Translations under genes and position numbers: made by a program
Assembly: GCF_004310295.1 (NCBI RefSeq)
Contig: NZ_SISB01000002.1
Coordinates: 1 to 64,000, forward strand
Direction of reading: 5' to 3'
Length of the DNA: 64,000 nt
Origin: Pseudomonas sp. BGI-2
GTDB lineage: Bacteria; Pseudomonadota; Gammaproteobacteria; Pseudomonadales; Pseudomonadaceae
Shown here: positions 44,702 through 54,924 of the stretch, piece after piece
Layout of the letters: each line of letters opens with the position of its first letter
How positions within the stretch are numbered: position 1 is the first letter of the stretch
Notes under the pieces: model-generated
Databases searched by the model: none
What the model was told of the DNA's origin: nothing
The model's input: the letters and a program-made list of their open reading frames with translations, nothing else

Positions 44702-46141
44702 TTATTGGGGTGGATTCGCCTTCAACTGCGCCGCCGCAGCCTTGGCCAGATCCGGCGGCAGGAAGTCTTTATCCGGGTTGTAGTCAGCCTTGAGATAACG
44801 CGCCAGGTCCTGCAAATCCCCCGGGTTCAAGGTGCCGGCGGCCTGCTTCAAGCGCAGGTTGTCGAGGATGTAGTCGTAGCGAGTGTTGTTGTAGTCGCGC
44901 ACCGAGGTGTACAGCTGGCGCTGCGCATCCAGCACGTCGACGATATTGCGCGTCCCCACCTGATAACCGATTTCGGTCGCTTCCACTGCGCTCTGGTTGG
45001 AGATGATCGATTGCTTGCGCGCCTGTACCTGCTCGACGTCGGTGTTCACCGCGCGGTGCAGGTTGCGCGTGCTCTCGACGATTTGGCGGCGCAGGGATTC
45101 ACGTTGCTGCTCGGACTGGTCCAGTTGTGCATACGATTGCCGCACCTGGGAGTTGATCAGGCCGCCACTGTAGATCGGGATGTTCAGTTGCAGCCCAACC
45201 GTCGTCTGCTCGACGTTGCCTTTGTACGGTTGACCGAACGCGTTCGGGTTGCTGAACCCCAGCGCATCGTTGTCACCTTTCTCGTACTTCGCCACGGCAT
45301 CGAAGGTCGGCGCATGGCCGGCCTTGCGTTGCTTGAGGGTTTCTTCGGCGGCGCTGACGGCGTAGTTGCTGGCCAGCAGATTGAGGTTCTGTCTGGCGGC
45401 CGTATCGACCCAGGCCTTGGCGTCGTTCGGGGCGGGGGGCAGGATCGGCAAGGTATGGGAAATGCCCCAGATCGAATTGTACTGACGGTTGGTCAGGGTG
45501 ATCAGGGCTTCGAAAGCATCATCCACCTGGCGCTGCGCGACGATGCGATTGGCCCGTGCGGTGTCGTAACTGGCTTGCGACTGCAGCACGTCGGTCTTGT
45601 CCGAGAGGCCGACGTCGAAGCGTTCGTTGGACTGATCGAGCTGGCGTTTGAAGGCGGCTTCCTCAGCCTTGGTCGAGGCCAGGTTGTCCTGGGTACGCAA
45701 GACGTTGAAGTAGCTGTCGGCGGTTTGCAGGATCAGGTTTTGCTCGGTCGCCGAGAGTTGCAGTGCGGCCTGCTCGTTGACGTCTTTGGCGGCCTGGAAC
45801 TGGAACCAGCGATCGGCACGGAACAAGGGTTGAGCCAACGTCGCTTGATAGGAGTGAGCATTACGGGTGGCGGTGGCCGATGGCTGATCGATTGCAGTGC
45901 GCACGTTGGCCAGCTCAGCGCCGCCCGAGAGATTGGGCAGCAGCCCGGCGCGGGCCTGAGGCACCACTTCTTTCTGGGCGCCATATTGAGCGCGGGCAGC
46001 CGCCAGGTCGGCGTTGTTGTCCACCGCTTCCTGGTAGACGCTGACCAGATCGGTTTTGGTCGATAAGGGCGCTTCTGCTGCCCAGGCCATTCCATTGGAC
46101 GCACAAGACACGGCAAGGGCCAGTGAGAGTTTGCGCAGCAT
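44702..46141 (-). CDS. opmH: TolC-family outer membrane channel, OpmH-like
   Basis: Trimeric outer-membrane channel for type I secretion or efflux. The 479 residues open with a signal peptide ending near MAWAAEAP (cut about residue 21). Two OEP repeats follow, rich in long helices (LVSVYQEAVDNNADLAAARA; GYQVGTRNIVDVLDAQRQLY). The locus matches E. coli tolC-nudF-yqiB-cpdA and P. aeruginosa opmH (PA4974), hence the symbol. Confidence 0.9.
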   Translation of the reverse strand: MLRKLSLALAVSCASNGMAWAAEAPLSTKTDLVSVYQEAVDNNADLAAARAQYGAQKEVVPQARAGLLPNLSGGAELANVRTAIDQPSATATRNAHSYQATLAQPLFRADRWFQFQAAKDVNEQAALQLSATEQNLILQTADSYFNVLRTQDNLASTKAEEAAFKRQLDQSNERFDVGLSDKTDVLQSQASYDTARANRIVAQRQVDDAFEALITLTNRQYNSIWGISHTLPILPPAPNDAKAWVDTAARQNLNLLASNYAVSAAEETLKQRKAGHAPTFDAVAKYEKGDNDALGFSNPNAFGQPYKGNVEQTTVGLQLNIPIYSGGLINSQVRQSYAQLDQSEQQRESLRRQIVESTRNLHRAVNTDVEQVQARKQSIISNQSAVEATEIGYQVGTRNIVDVLDAQRQLYTSVRDYNNTRYDYILDNLRLKQAAGTLNPGDLQDLARYLKADYNPDKDFLPPDLAKAAAAQLKANPPQ

Positions 46142-46298
46142 GTGGCCATCCCTAAAAAATTACGCTGATAATTTGAGCGCCAAGGCTACGGCGCGGCCCA
46201 TACAGCGTCAAGGCGCAGCATGGCTTGGCGAGTGTAGTGGCGCCCACGCGCGGCAACAATCCTGTAATTGCGCCATTCATCATGTGTTTACCGCAGTG

Positions 46299-46328
46299 TT
46301 GGCGTTCTTTGCCAGTTGTGTCTAGACT
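46299..46328 (+). promoter_or_regulatory. Candidate thiC promoter
   Basis: TTGGCG (46299-46304) and TAGACT (46323-46328) are 18 bp apart and would start transcription near 46335, right at the riboswitch. The 190-base gap back to opmH shows nothing else. Confidence 0.42.
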
Positions 46329-46336
46329 GGTCTGGT

Positions 46337-48496
<2,160 letters not shown>

Positions 48497-48534
48497 TCTG
48501 ACCTGCAACGCCAGTCTCTCAAGGCTGGCGAAGT

Positions 48535-48613
48535 CCCTGTAGGAGCGAGGCTTGCCCGCGAAGGTGTTTTGTCTAACACACCGCTTTCGCGGGCAAGCCT
48601 CGCTCCTACAGGG
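48535..48613. repeat. REP pair, CCCTGTAGGAGCGAGGCTTG type
   Basis: Arms of 28 bases (48535-48562 and 48586-48613) lie between thiC and cytX. A weaker hairpin (CGCCAGTCT/AGGCTGGCG, 48509-48530) precedes it and may slow transcription out of thiC. Confidence 0.9.
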
Positions 48614-48650
48614 GGCGGGTACAAAAATAATGTCCCTCTGAGATAACACC

Positions 48651-49943
48651 TTGAGCATCCAACCCAGCACTTATTCCCCTGATATCGCGGTGCCCACCGA
48701 CAAACGTGTCTTCGGCGGTCGCGATCTGTTTTCCCTGTGGTTCTCCCTCGGCATCGGCCTGATGGTGCTGCAGACCGGTGCATTGCTCGCGCCAGGCCTG
48801 GGCCTGTCGGGCTCGCTGTTGGCCATCTTCCTCGGCACGCTGGTCGGCGTTCTGCTGCTGGCCGCTGTCGGCGTGATTGGCAGCGACACCGGCCTGTCGT
48901 CGATGGCCGCGCTAAAACTGAGCCTCGGCAAACGCGGCGCGAGCCTGCCGGCCGTGCTGAACCTGCTGCAACTGATCGGTTGGGGTTCGTTCGAAATCAT
49001 CGTGATGCGCGACGCGGCCAGCCTGCTCGGTACACGTGCCTTCAGCGAAGGCAGCCTGCTGTCGAATCCGCTGCTCTGGACCTTGTTCTTCGGTGCATTG
49101 GCGACCTTGCTGGCCGTCAGCGGTCCGTTGACGTTCGTGCGGCAGATCCTGCGCAAATGGGGCATCTGGCTGCTGCTGGCCGCGTGCATCTGGCTGACCT
49201 GGAACCTGTTCGCCAAAGCGGATCTGGCAGCATTGTGGGCGCAGGCCGGTGACGGTTCGATGCCGTTCGCCGTGGGCTTCGACATTGCGATTGCGATGCC
49301 GCTGTCGTGGCTGCCACTGATTGCCGACTACTCACGCTTCGGCAAGCGTGCGAAAAACGTCTTTGGCGGTACAGCGATTGGCTTCTTTATCGGCAACTTT
49401 TGGCTGATGAGCCTGGGCGTGGCGTACACCCTGGCGTTCGCGCCGAGCGGTGAAGTGAATGCCTTGCTGTTGGCATTGGCGGGTGCCGGTCTGGGGATTC
49501 CGCTGTTGCTGATTTTGTTGGACGAGTCGGAAAACGCCTTCGCCGACATTCACTCGGCGGCGGTTTCCAGCGGGATTCTGTTGCGCTTGAAAGTAGAGCA
49601 CCTGGCGCTGGCCATCGGCGTGATCTGCACCCTGATCGCGTGCCTGGCGCCGTTGGCCCAGTATCAAAACTTTCTGCTGTTGATCGGTTCGGTGTTTGCG
49701 CCGCTGTTCGGCGTGGTGCTGGTGGATCACTTCATCCTGCGCAAACGCAGTAGCCAGGTGGCGTCAGCCGCATTGCGCTGGCCGGCGTTGCTCGCCTGGT
49801 TGGGCGGGGTGAGCACTTATCACTTGCTGGCCAATCTGTATCCGGACATCGGCGCAACCCTGCCGTCGTTGATTCTGGCAGGGTTGCTCCAGCTGGTGCT
49901 GGGCCGGGCCTTCAGTTACGGCCAGGAAACAGCTCGGGCTTGA
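48651..49943 (+). CDS. cytX: Putative hydroxymethylpyrimidine transporter CytX
   Basis: Twelve-helix inner-membrane permease of the NCS1/cytosine permease family, probably importing the thiamine precursor HMP. The 430 residues begin at a TTG (48651) as MSIQPSTYSPDIAVPTDKR, with GGRDLFSLWFSLGIGLMVLQTG opening helix 1 (shown in part: LFSLWFSLGIGLMVLQTG) and AMPLSWLPLIADYSRFGKRA near helix 6. No Met codon fits better. The gene lies just after thiC, which fits salvage of the same pathway. Its 3' end overlaps the convergent lipoprotein gene by 32 bases. Confidence 0.86.
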   Translation: MSIQPSTYSPDIAVPTDKRVFGGRDLFSLWFSLGIGLMVLQTGALLAPGLGLSGSLLAIFLGTLVGVLLLAAVGVIGSDTGLSSMAALKLSLGKRGASLPAVLNLLQLIGWGSFEIIVMRDAASLLGTRAFSEGSLLSNPLLWTLFFGALATLLAVSGPLTFVRQILRKWGIWLLLAACIWLTWNLFAKADLAALWAQAGDGSMPFAVGFDIAIAMPLSWLPLIADYSRFGKRAKNVFGGTAIGFFIGNFWLMSLGVAYTLAFAPSGEVNALLLALAGAGLGIPLLLILLDESENAFADIHSAAVSSGILLRLKVEHLALAIGVICTLIACLAPLAQYQNFLLLIGSVFAPLFGVVLVDHFILRKRSSQVASAALRWPALLAWLGGVSTYHLLANLYPDIGATLPSLILAGLLQLVLGRAFSYGQETARA

Positions 49944-50658
49944 GAGTGCCGTTCAAACGAGGGTAAGGGATCTTCAGTTCGACGTGACCCAGCGCGTAAG
50001 GCGCGATGGTGCTCACTTCGTACTTGAGGATCACCCCGCCGTAGGTCAGCGCCACGTTCTGGGTTTTCTGGAACTGCCAGTTCTTCAGGAACTCCGGTTC
50101 CTGATCGAGCTTGGTGCTGATCAGCCAGCTGTTGTGCGCCACTTGCGCGGCTTTCCAGAATGCTTCTTCCTGCCCCGGCACCAACATGTCCGGCAGGGTC
50201 AGCACTTTATGCTGCTGGCGCGAATAGTTGATGAAGCTGCGGCCCGGTGTGCCATGCGCGCCGCCGGTGTCCAGGTAGCTGGAAAACTCGACGATCACCA
50301 AGCCGTCATGCTGCTCACGTACTTTGGCTTGCAGGTAGCTGCTATTGCGCGGACCGGCGGTGCGCAAAAACTCATCGCGATAGGCCGCCAGCGTCGGTGC
50401 CGCTGGGGCGTCGGGCGAGGTGCGGGTCATTTGCAGCAGGCGTTTTTCGATAATGCCGTCGAGCTGAGGCTCGGCGGGGAAGCGCAGCGTATCGATGTTC
50501 ACCAGCGGGCATTCAGGTGTCGTGCAACCCGGTTTCAGTGTTTCGGTGGCGTCGCGGGTGGTTTCCAGCGGTGCCCGGAAGTTGGGTTGAAACAAACTCT
50601 GGCAGGCGCCCAGGGTCAGGGCGATTGCGGCCACGGAGGCGATTTTAAAAAGTGACAT
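49912..50658 (-). CDS. RsiV/DUF3298-family lipoprotein
   Basis: A 248-residue predicted lipoprotein: MSLFKIASVAAIALTLGAC is a signal peptide with lipobox LGAC at Cys19. The mature part includes SYLDTGGAHGTPGRSFINY and LPDMLVPGQEEAFWKAAQ, typical of DUF3298 (RsiV-like) domains found in envelope proteins. Function is unknown; no sigma factor is nearby. Its position resembles PA4972. It diverges from nudF across 228 bases with no other clear feature. Confidence 0.8.
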   Translation of the reverse strand: MSLFKIASVAAIALTLGACQSLFQPNFRAPLETTRDATETLKPGCTTPECPLVNIDTLRFPAEPQLDGIIEKRLLQMTRTSPDAPAAPTLAAYRDEFLRTAGPRNSSYLQAKVREQHDGLVIVEFSSYLDTGGAHGTPGRSFINYSRQQHKVLTLPDMLVPGQEEAFWKAAQVAHNSWLISTKLDQEPEFLKNWQFQKTQNVALTYGGVILKYEVSTIAPYALGHVELKIPYPRLNGTLKPELFPGRN

Positions 50659-50886
50659 GGGTGTCCTTCATAAAACTGGGAAAGGCAAAAAGTTATCCGC
50701 TTCGACTCTCAACGAAGCAGTCAGTTCGCCACTAAGCTAATTAGAGTTGGTTTCGCCCTCACCGTCTATCTCGCTGACGGGAAAGGGGCTGCATCAAACG
50801 CCGCGAGCGCGTTAGGATGGCGCGAAGTCGAGGTTGCAAGTAACAAAAAGGAGCCTCATAACGGATTTGCAGTAAAGAGGATTGTC

Positions 50887-51504
50887 ATGACTGATTTTGC
50901 CAACGCCATTCCGACCGCCGTTGATATCGTTCGGCGCGAAAAGTGCTACGAGGGCTTCTACAAGCTCGATCGTGTGCACTTGCGTCATGAATTGTTTGCC
51001 GGTGGCATGAGTCGCGAGATCAATCGTGAAGTGTTTGTCCGTCACGATGCGGTGTGCGTGCTGCCGTACGATCCGCAGCGCGATGAAGTGGTGCTGATCG
51101 AGCAGTTTCGCGTCGGCGCCATGGGCAAGACCGACAATCCGTGGCTGATCGAGCTGGTCGCCGGTCTGATCGACAAGGATGAAGTACCGGAAGAAGTTGC
51201 TCACCGCGAAGCGCAGGAGGAAGCTGGGCTTGTGTTCGGGGCGCTCTGGCCGATGACCAAATACTTTCCATCGCCGGGCGGCAGCAACGAATTTGTACAT
51301 TTGTACCTGGGGCGTTGCGACAGCACCGGAGTCGGCGGCCTGCATGGGCTGGAGGAAGAAGCAGAAGATATCCGCGTCACGGTCTGGGCGTTCGAAGATG
51401 CCCTGCAGGCCGTACGCGACGGACGAATTGCCAACGCGGCCAGCATCATTGCCTTGCAATGGTTAGCTTTGAACCGCGCTGAAGTGAGGGGGCTATGGTC
51501 GTAA
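50887..51504 (+). CDS. nudF: ADP-ribose pyrophosphatase NudF
   Basis: Nudix hydrolase that splits ADP-ribose to AMP and ribose-5-phosphate. The 205-residue length matches the NudF/TrgB family. The Nudix box starts at GLIDKDE and continues EEVAHREAQEEAGL (about 94-118). The gene overlaps yqiB by 10 bases and begins the nudF-yqiB-cpdA run known from E. coli. Confidence 0.95.
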   Translation: MTDFANAIPTAVDIVRREKCYEGFYKLDRVHLRHELFAGGMSREINREVFVRHDAVCVLPYDPQRDEVVLIEQFRVGAMGKTDNPWLIELVAGLIDKDEVPEEVAHREAQEEAGLVFGALWPMTKYFPSPGGSNEFVHLYLGRCDSTGVGGLHGLEEEAEDIRVTVWAFEDALQAVRDGRIANAASIIALQWLALNRAEVRGLWS

Positions 51505-51947
51505 ACAAGTTGCGCGATCGCTATCGGGTGGACCTCGTCGGGCTGCAAGCCGCTTGCGAGGCCAACTACGCGCGCCTGATGCGACTGTTGCCGGACATGC
51601 GCAACGAACCGGAGGCACGGCGCATTGCCGTGACCCACGGCGATCAGATGCTCGGCGTGCTGGCCCTTGAGGTGCTGCAGGTCTGTCCGTATACCACGAC
51701 CCTGCAAGTGCGCCAGGAACACAGCCTGCCGTGGCTGCCGGTGCCGCAGCTGGAAGTGCAGGTCTATCACGATGCGTGCATGGCCGAAGTGGTCAGCGCC
51801 GAACATGCGCGACGCTTTCGCGGCGTCTATCCTTACCCGAATGCCTCAATGCATCAGCCGGATGAAAAGGCCCAGTTGAACATGTTCCTGGGTGAATGGC
51901 TGAGCCATTGTCTGGCGTGTGGGCATGAGTACGCCGTCGTTCGATAG
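51495..51947 (+). CDS. yqiB: DUF1249 protein YqiB
   Basis: A 150-residue conserved protein of unknown function. The family blocks VDLVGLQAACEANYARLMRL near the N-terminus and YPYPNASMHQPDEKAQLNMF near the C-terminus are clear. It is always found near nudF and cpdA in gammaproteobacteria. No catalytic motif is visible. Confidence 0.93.
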   Translation: MVVNKLRDRYRVDLVGLQAACEANYARLMRLLPDMRNEPEARRIAVTHGDQMLGVLALEVLQVCPYTTTLQVRQEHSLPWLPVPQLEVQVYHDACMAEVVSAEHARRFRGVYPYPNASMHQPDEKAQLNMFLGEWLSHCLACGHEYAVVR

Positions 51948-52045
51948 ATGTGAACTGCGTCAGGTTCACAGGTTTCCCCTTTTGATCGTCCCCCAGCATA
52001 ATTGCGGCACTCATCCAATCCCGTGATTCAGCCTGGGAGAACGCC

Positions 52046-52861
52046 TTGCCGAGCGTATCCACATTGACCACCGCCGATTCGGCGTTGCTGGTGCAACTGT
52101 CCGACAGTCATCTGTTTGCCGAAGCGGACGGGACGTTGCTGGGCATGAATACCCGGGACAGTCTGCAAAAGGTCATTGAGTTGGTGCGCCTTCAGCAGCC
52201 GCAGATTGATCTGATCGTTGCCAGCGGTGATCTGTCTCAGGACGGGACGCTGGAGTCTTATCAGTTGTTTCGCGACTTGACTCGACAGCTCGATGCGCCG
52301 GCGCGCTGGATTCCGGGCAATCACGATGAACCGCAGATCATGGCCGAGGCGGCTGTGCAAAGCGCGTTGCTGGAGCCGGTCGTGGATGTCGGTAACTGGC
52401 GGGTCACTTTGCTGGATTCGGCGGTGCCGGGGTCGGTGCCGGGGTATTTGCAGGATGAGCAGTTGCAGTTGCTGGCGCGTTCGCTGAGTGAGGCGCCTGA
52501 GCGGCATCATCTGGTGTGCTTTCATCATCATCCGGTGTCGATCGGCTGCTTGTGGATGGAGCCGATCGGGTTGCGTAATCCTGAGGCCTTGTTTGCCGTG
52601 CTGGATCGCTTTCCGCAGGTGCGTGCGGTGTTGTGGGGGCATGTGCATCAGGAGATTGATCAGGATCGCAATGGGGTGCGGTTGATTGCTTCGCCTTCGA
52701 CTTGCATTCAGTTTGAGCCGGGGAGTGATGATTTCAAGGTTGGGGAGCAGGCGCCTGGGTATCGGTGGTTGCGGTTGTTGCCTGATGGTCAGCTGGAAAC
52801 CGGTGTGGAACGCGTCACTGGGTTCGACTTTCAGATCGACTACGGTTCCAACGGTTACTGA
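52046..52861 (+). CDS. cpdA: 3',5'-cyclic-AMP phosphodiesterase CpdA
   Basis: Metallophosphoesterase that hydrolyses cAMP and so lowers Vfr/CRP signalling. The 271 residues contain the metal ligands in order: LSDSHLF (D-x-H), SGDLSQDG, PGNHDE, CFHHHP and GHVHQE. The start is a TTG at 52046 with GGGAGA at 5 bases, giving MPSVSTLTTADSALLVQ. It sits 98 bases after yqiB. Confidence 0.94.
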   Translation: MPSVSTLTTADSALLVQLSDSHLFAEADGTLLGMNTRDSLQKVIELVRLQQPQIDLIVASGDLSQDGTLESYQLFRDLTRQLDAPARWIPGNHDEPQIMAEAAVQSALLEPVVDVGNWRVTLLDSAVPGSVPGYLQDEQLQLLARSLSEAPERHHLVCFHHHPVSIGCLWMEPIGLRNPEALFAVLDRFPQVRAVLWGHVHQEIDQDRNGVRLIASPSTCIQFEPGSDDFKVGEQAPGYRWLRLLPDGQLETGVERVTGFDFQIDYGSNGY

Positions 52862-53270
52862 CGGTTGCGATCTTGGCGGCCTACGGGCCGACCAAGCTCT
52901 TGCTGGCCGAGTACATATCCATTCCTGCGGTAACGGCGGCTGGCGGTTTCGCCCTTACGGCAACTCACTTTTTTTTCAAACGCCAAAAAAAAGTAAGCAA
53001 AAAAAGGCTCGCCCCAAGCGTCCGGCCCCTCGCTTAGGCTCGGCGTTCCTTCGCTCCGGTATCCATCCGGGGACACTGCCCTCCGGTCTGCTTCGCGACG
53101 ACCTACATGCAGCGTGTTCGACTGCGTCGAACGGCGCTGCGCGCCACTCCCCGGATGAACACCTCCACTCAGCCTCCCGAAGGGGCGGGTGGATCAAGAT
53201 CAAGAGCTGCAGGCGAGCTAACGCTCGGCCTGTTGAGTGGTGAGAAGCGAAGCGAGTACGTCGACCCCTT
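52862..53270. repeat. Large non-REP dispersed repeat (non-coding)
   Basis: The block begins after the cpdA stop with GGCGGTTTCGCCCTTACGGC, then a hairpin of T- and A-runs (ACTTTTTTTT...AAAAAAAAGT, 52968-52994), and continues through GC-rich inverted segments to about 53270. I recall near-identical blocks scattered through P. fluorescens-group genomes, often miscalled as small ORFs. No conserved start or ribosome site was seen. Confidence 0.68.
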
Positions 53271-53304
53271 GTAGGAGCGAGCGGTGCGGCGATCCGACTT
53301 GCAC

Positions 53305-53434
53305 GCGATGGCGGCCTGACAGCCGACCTGCAATTTGCGGATATACCCCATCCCCTGTTGGAGCTGGCTTTCCTGCGATGGCGGCCTGACAGCCGACCTG
53401 CAGTTTGTGGATGTACCCTATCCCCTGTAGGAGC
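53305..53434. repeat. Two 60-base direct repeats
   Basis: GCGATGGCGGCCTGACAGCC... occurs at 53305-53364 and again at 53375-53434, a period of 70 bases with few mismatches. The second copy runs into a CCTGTAGGAGCGAGGCTTGC REP half (to about 53460). From there to 53600 nothing was recognised. Confidence 0.85.
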
Positions 53435-53620
53435 GAGGCTTGCCCGCGAAGGCGGCTTCGCCGACGACGCTGTTTAATGGTCAGTAAAAATTTCAGAACC
53501 TTCCCACGAAGTTTTCAGGTTGCCCGTCAGACGCGGCTTCTCTAGCCTTTTGCCTGTCGCTGACACATTCAGCGTTCTGGCTTCGCGGCCCGTTTTCTCA
53601 GGCATAATCGCCCCCCGCCT

Positions 53621-53649
53621 AACGACAGCGCTTTCGGCTGTCTGTCGTT
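53621..53649 (+). other. Hairpin upstream of the c4-like RNA
   Basis: AACGACAG (53621-53628) pairs with CTGTCGTT (53642-53649) around a 13-base loop that itself holds GC pairs. It is followed by TCGTGT, so it may be a separate leader stem or a weak terminator. A CATAAT at 53603 could be a -10 box. Confidence 0.5.
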
Positions 53650-53658
53650 TCGTGTCAT

Positions 53659-53733
53659 GGCGGCTGTGCGCGGGATACCTTCGGGTATGCCGAGTTGCCA
53701 GAGGATCGGTCCGCGAACCTGCGTACAGCTGCC
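53659..53733 (+). ncRNA. Three-way-junction leader RNA, c4 antisense-like
   Basis: P1 pairs GGCGGCTGTGCGCGGG (53659-53674) with CCTGCGTACAGCTGCC (53718-53733): 16 pairs, three of them G-U. Inside, P2 is ATACC-TTCG-GGTAT (53675-53688) with a cUUCGg tetraloop. P3 is GCCGA (53689-53693) with TCGGT (53706-53710). The P3 loop carries CCAGAGGA (53698-53705), fully complementary to TCCTCTGG (53775-53782) over the downstream ribosome site. The layout resembles c4 RNA of phages P1 and P7. Pairing is seen by eye; regulation is inferred. Confidence 0.68.
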
Positions 53734-53784
53734 ACCCAAATTGCGTCGCGGTAATTTGTAAGTGGCTCCACTCTTCCTCTGGAG
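53731..53784 (+). promoter_or_regulatory. Target hairpin and ribosome-binding site of the DUF6124-like gene
   Basis: GCCAC (53731-53735) pairs with GTGGC (53762-53766) and AAATTGC (53738-53744) with GTAATTT (53751-53757). GCC at 53731-53733 also belongs to P1, so this hairpin and P1 compete. TCCTCTGGAG follows, 7 bases before the ATG, and is the site complementary to the P3 loop. Confidence 0.6.
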
Positions 53785-53791
53785 TACTACT

Positions 53792-54040
53792 ATGTTCAAA
53801 CCAACCCCCAATCCCCCCGCCCGCAAACCCAGCATGATGTACATGATCGTCCCCGAAATGGACACGGAAAGCCTTTTGGCCCATTCCTGTGAGTCCCTGG
53901 CGTCGGCGAGTGTCATGGCCAGTGATTTTGCCGCGCGCCTGCATGGGCCGGACCGGCATACAGCGATGGCGATTCAACAGATAGTCATGCTGGCCGAACG
54001 GGCGGTAAATCGGGCGCTGGATAATGTTGATCCAGCATAA
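53792..54040 (+). CDS. DUF6124-like small protein, function unknown
   Basis: An 82-residue protein starting MFKPTPNPPARKPS. The opening and the helical remainder (ESLLAHSCESLASASVMASD, IQQIVMLAERAVNRALDNV) resemble DUF6124/DUF3077 proteins, common in Pseudomonas and often present in several copies. The ATG at 53792 has GGAG at 7 bases; the longer frame from 53762 overlaps the leader hairpin and is rejected. The structured leader upstream suggests translational control. No signal peptide or catalytic motif is seen. Confidence 0.75.
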   Translation: MFKPTPNPPARKPSMMYMIVPEMDTESLLAHSCESLASASVMASDFAARLHGPDRHTAMAIQQIVMLAERAVNRALDNVDPA

Positions 54041-54068
54041 TTTTTTCAGATAAACCGCGTTATCGTTC

Positions 54069-54149
54069 ATCGCGAGCAAACTCGCTCCCACATAGGGCCG
54101 CGTCCGCTTGGACATCTCGGTCACTTGTGGGAGTGAGCTTGCTCGCGAT
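54069..54149. repeat. REP pair, ATCGCGAGCAAACTCGCTCC type
   Basis: Arms of 24 bases at 54069-54092 and 54126-54149 (with two mismatches) lie between the DUF6124-like gene and yqiA. Confidence 0.88.
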
Positions 54150-54246
54150 ATGACGTCCGTTTGGGCAACCTGATTCTTGCCTTTATCCCCGATCCCCCCG
54201 ACTCCCTGTAAACTGCGCCTCTTTACCCGACGCACAGGGAGTTCAA

Positions 54247-54855
54247 ATGTCCGGTTCGATCCTTTATATCCACGGTTTCAACAGCGCGCCTTCGTCGAAA
54301 AAGGCCACGCAGCTGGTGCACGTGATGGAGCGGCTGGGTTTGAGCGATCAATTGCGCGTCCCGGCCTTGCATCATCATCCGCGCGAAGCCATCGGTCAGC
54401 TGGAGCAGGCGATTGAAGAGCTGGGGCGGCCACTGCTGGTCGGCAGCTCACTCGGCGGCTACTATGCGACTCACTTGGCTGAGCGCCATGGCCTCAAGGC
54501 CCTGTTGATCAACCCAGCTGTCAGTCCGCACCGGATGTTCGACGGGTTCCTGGGGACGCAGAAAAACCTGTATACCGATGAGGCCTGGGAATTGACCCAC
54601 GACCACGTGACGGCCCTGGCCGAGCTGGAAGTGCCGGCGCCCCGGGATCCGCAGCGGTATCAGGTGTGGTTGCAGACCGGCGACGAAACGCTGGACTATC
54701 GCCTCGCCCAGCAGTATTACCGCGCCTGTGCCTTGCGCATCCAGGCCGGCGGCGACCATAGTTTCCAGGGTTTTGCCGCGCAACTTCCGGCAATGCTGAG
54801 TTTTGCCGGCATCGGCGCAGATTTGTATCAGGCGATCGATTTCACAGCACTGTGA
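54247..54855 (+). CDS. yqiA: YqiA-family esterase
   Basis: Small alpha/beta hydrolase, 202 residues. ILYIHGFNSAPSSKKA opens the fold with the oxyanion HG, the nucleophile elbow is GSSLGGYYATHLAE (Ser near 67), and the His is in AGGDHSFQGF. The UPF0227 family has weak esterase activity and no known in vivo substrate. It lies directly upstream of parE, as in E. coli. Confidence 0.93.
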   Translation: MSGSILYIHGFNSAPSSKKATQLVHVMERLGLSDQLRVPALHHHPREAIGQLEQAIEELGRPLLVGSSLGGYYATHLAERHGLKALLINPAVSPHRMFDGFLGTQKNLYTDEAWELTHDHVTALAELEVPAPRDPQRYQVWLQTGDETLDYRLAQQYYRACALRIQAGGDHSFQGFAAQLPAMLSFAGIGADLYQAIDFTAL

Positions 54856-54924
54856 GTCGTCGCCTCTTTTTCACAGAATACTCTTTTTCACAGAACACTT
54901 TTTACAGGCGGACGACGAGACCCC

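Noticed and set aside
52855..53076. 73-codon leftward open frame after cpdA
   Set aside because: It lies in a dispersed repeat; similar short frames recur with the repeat in related genomes, and no start signal is seen.
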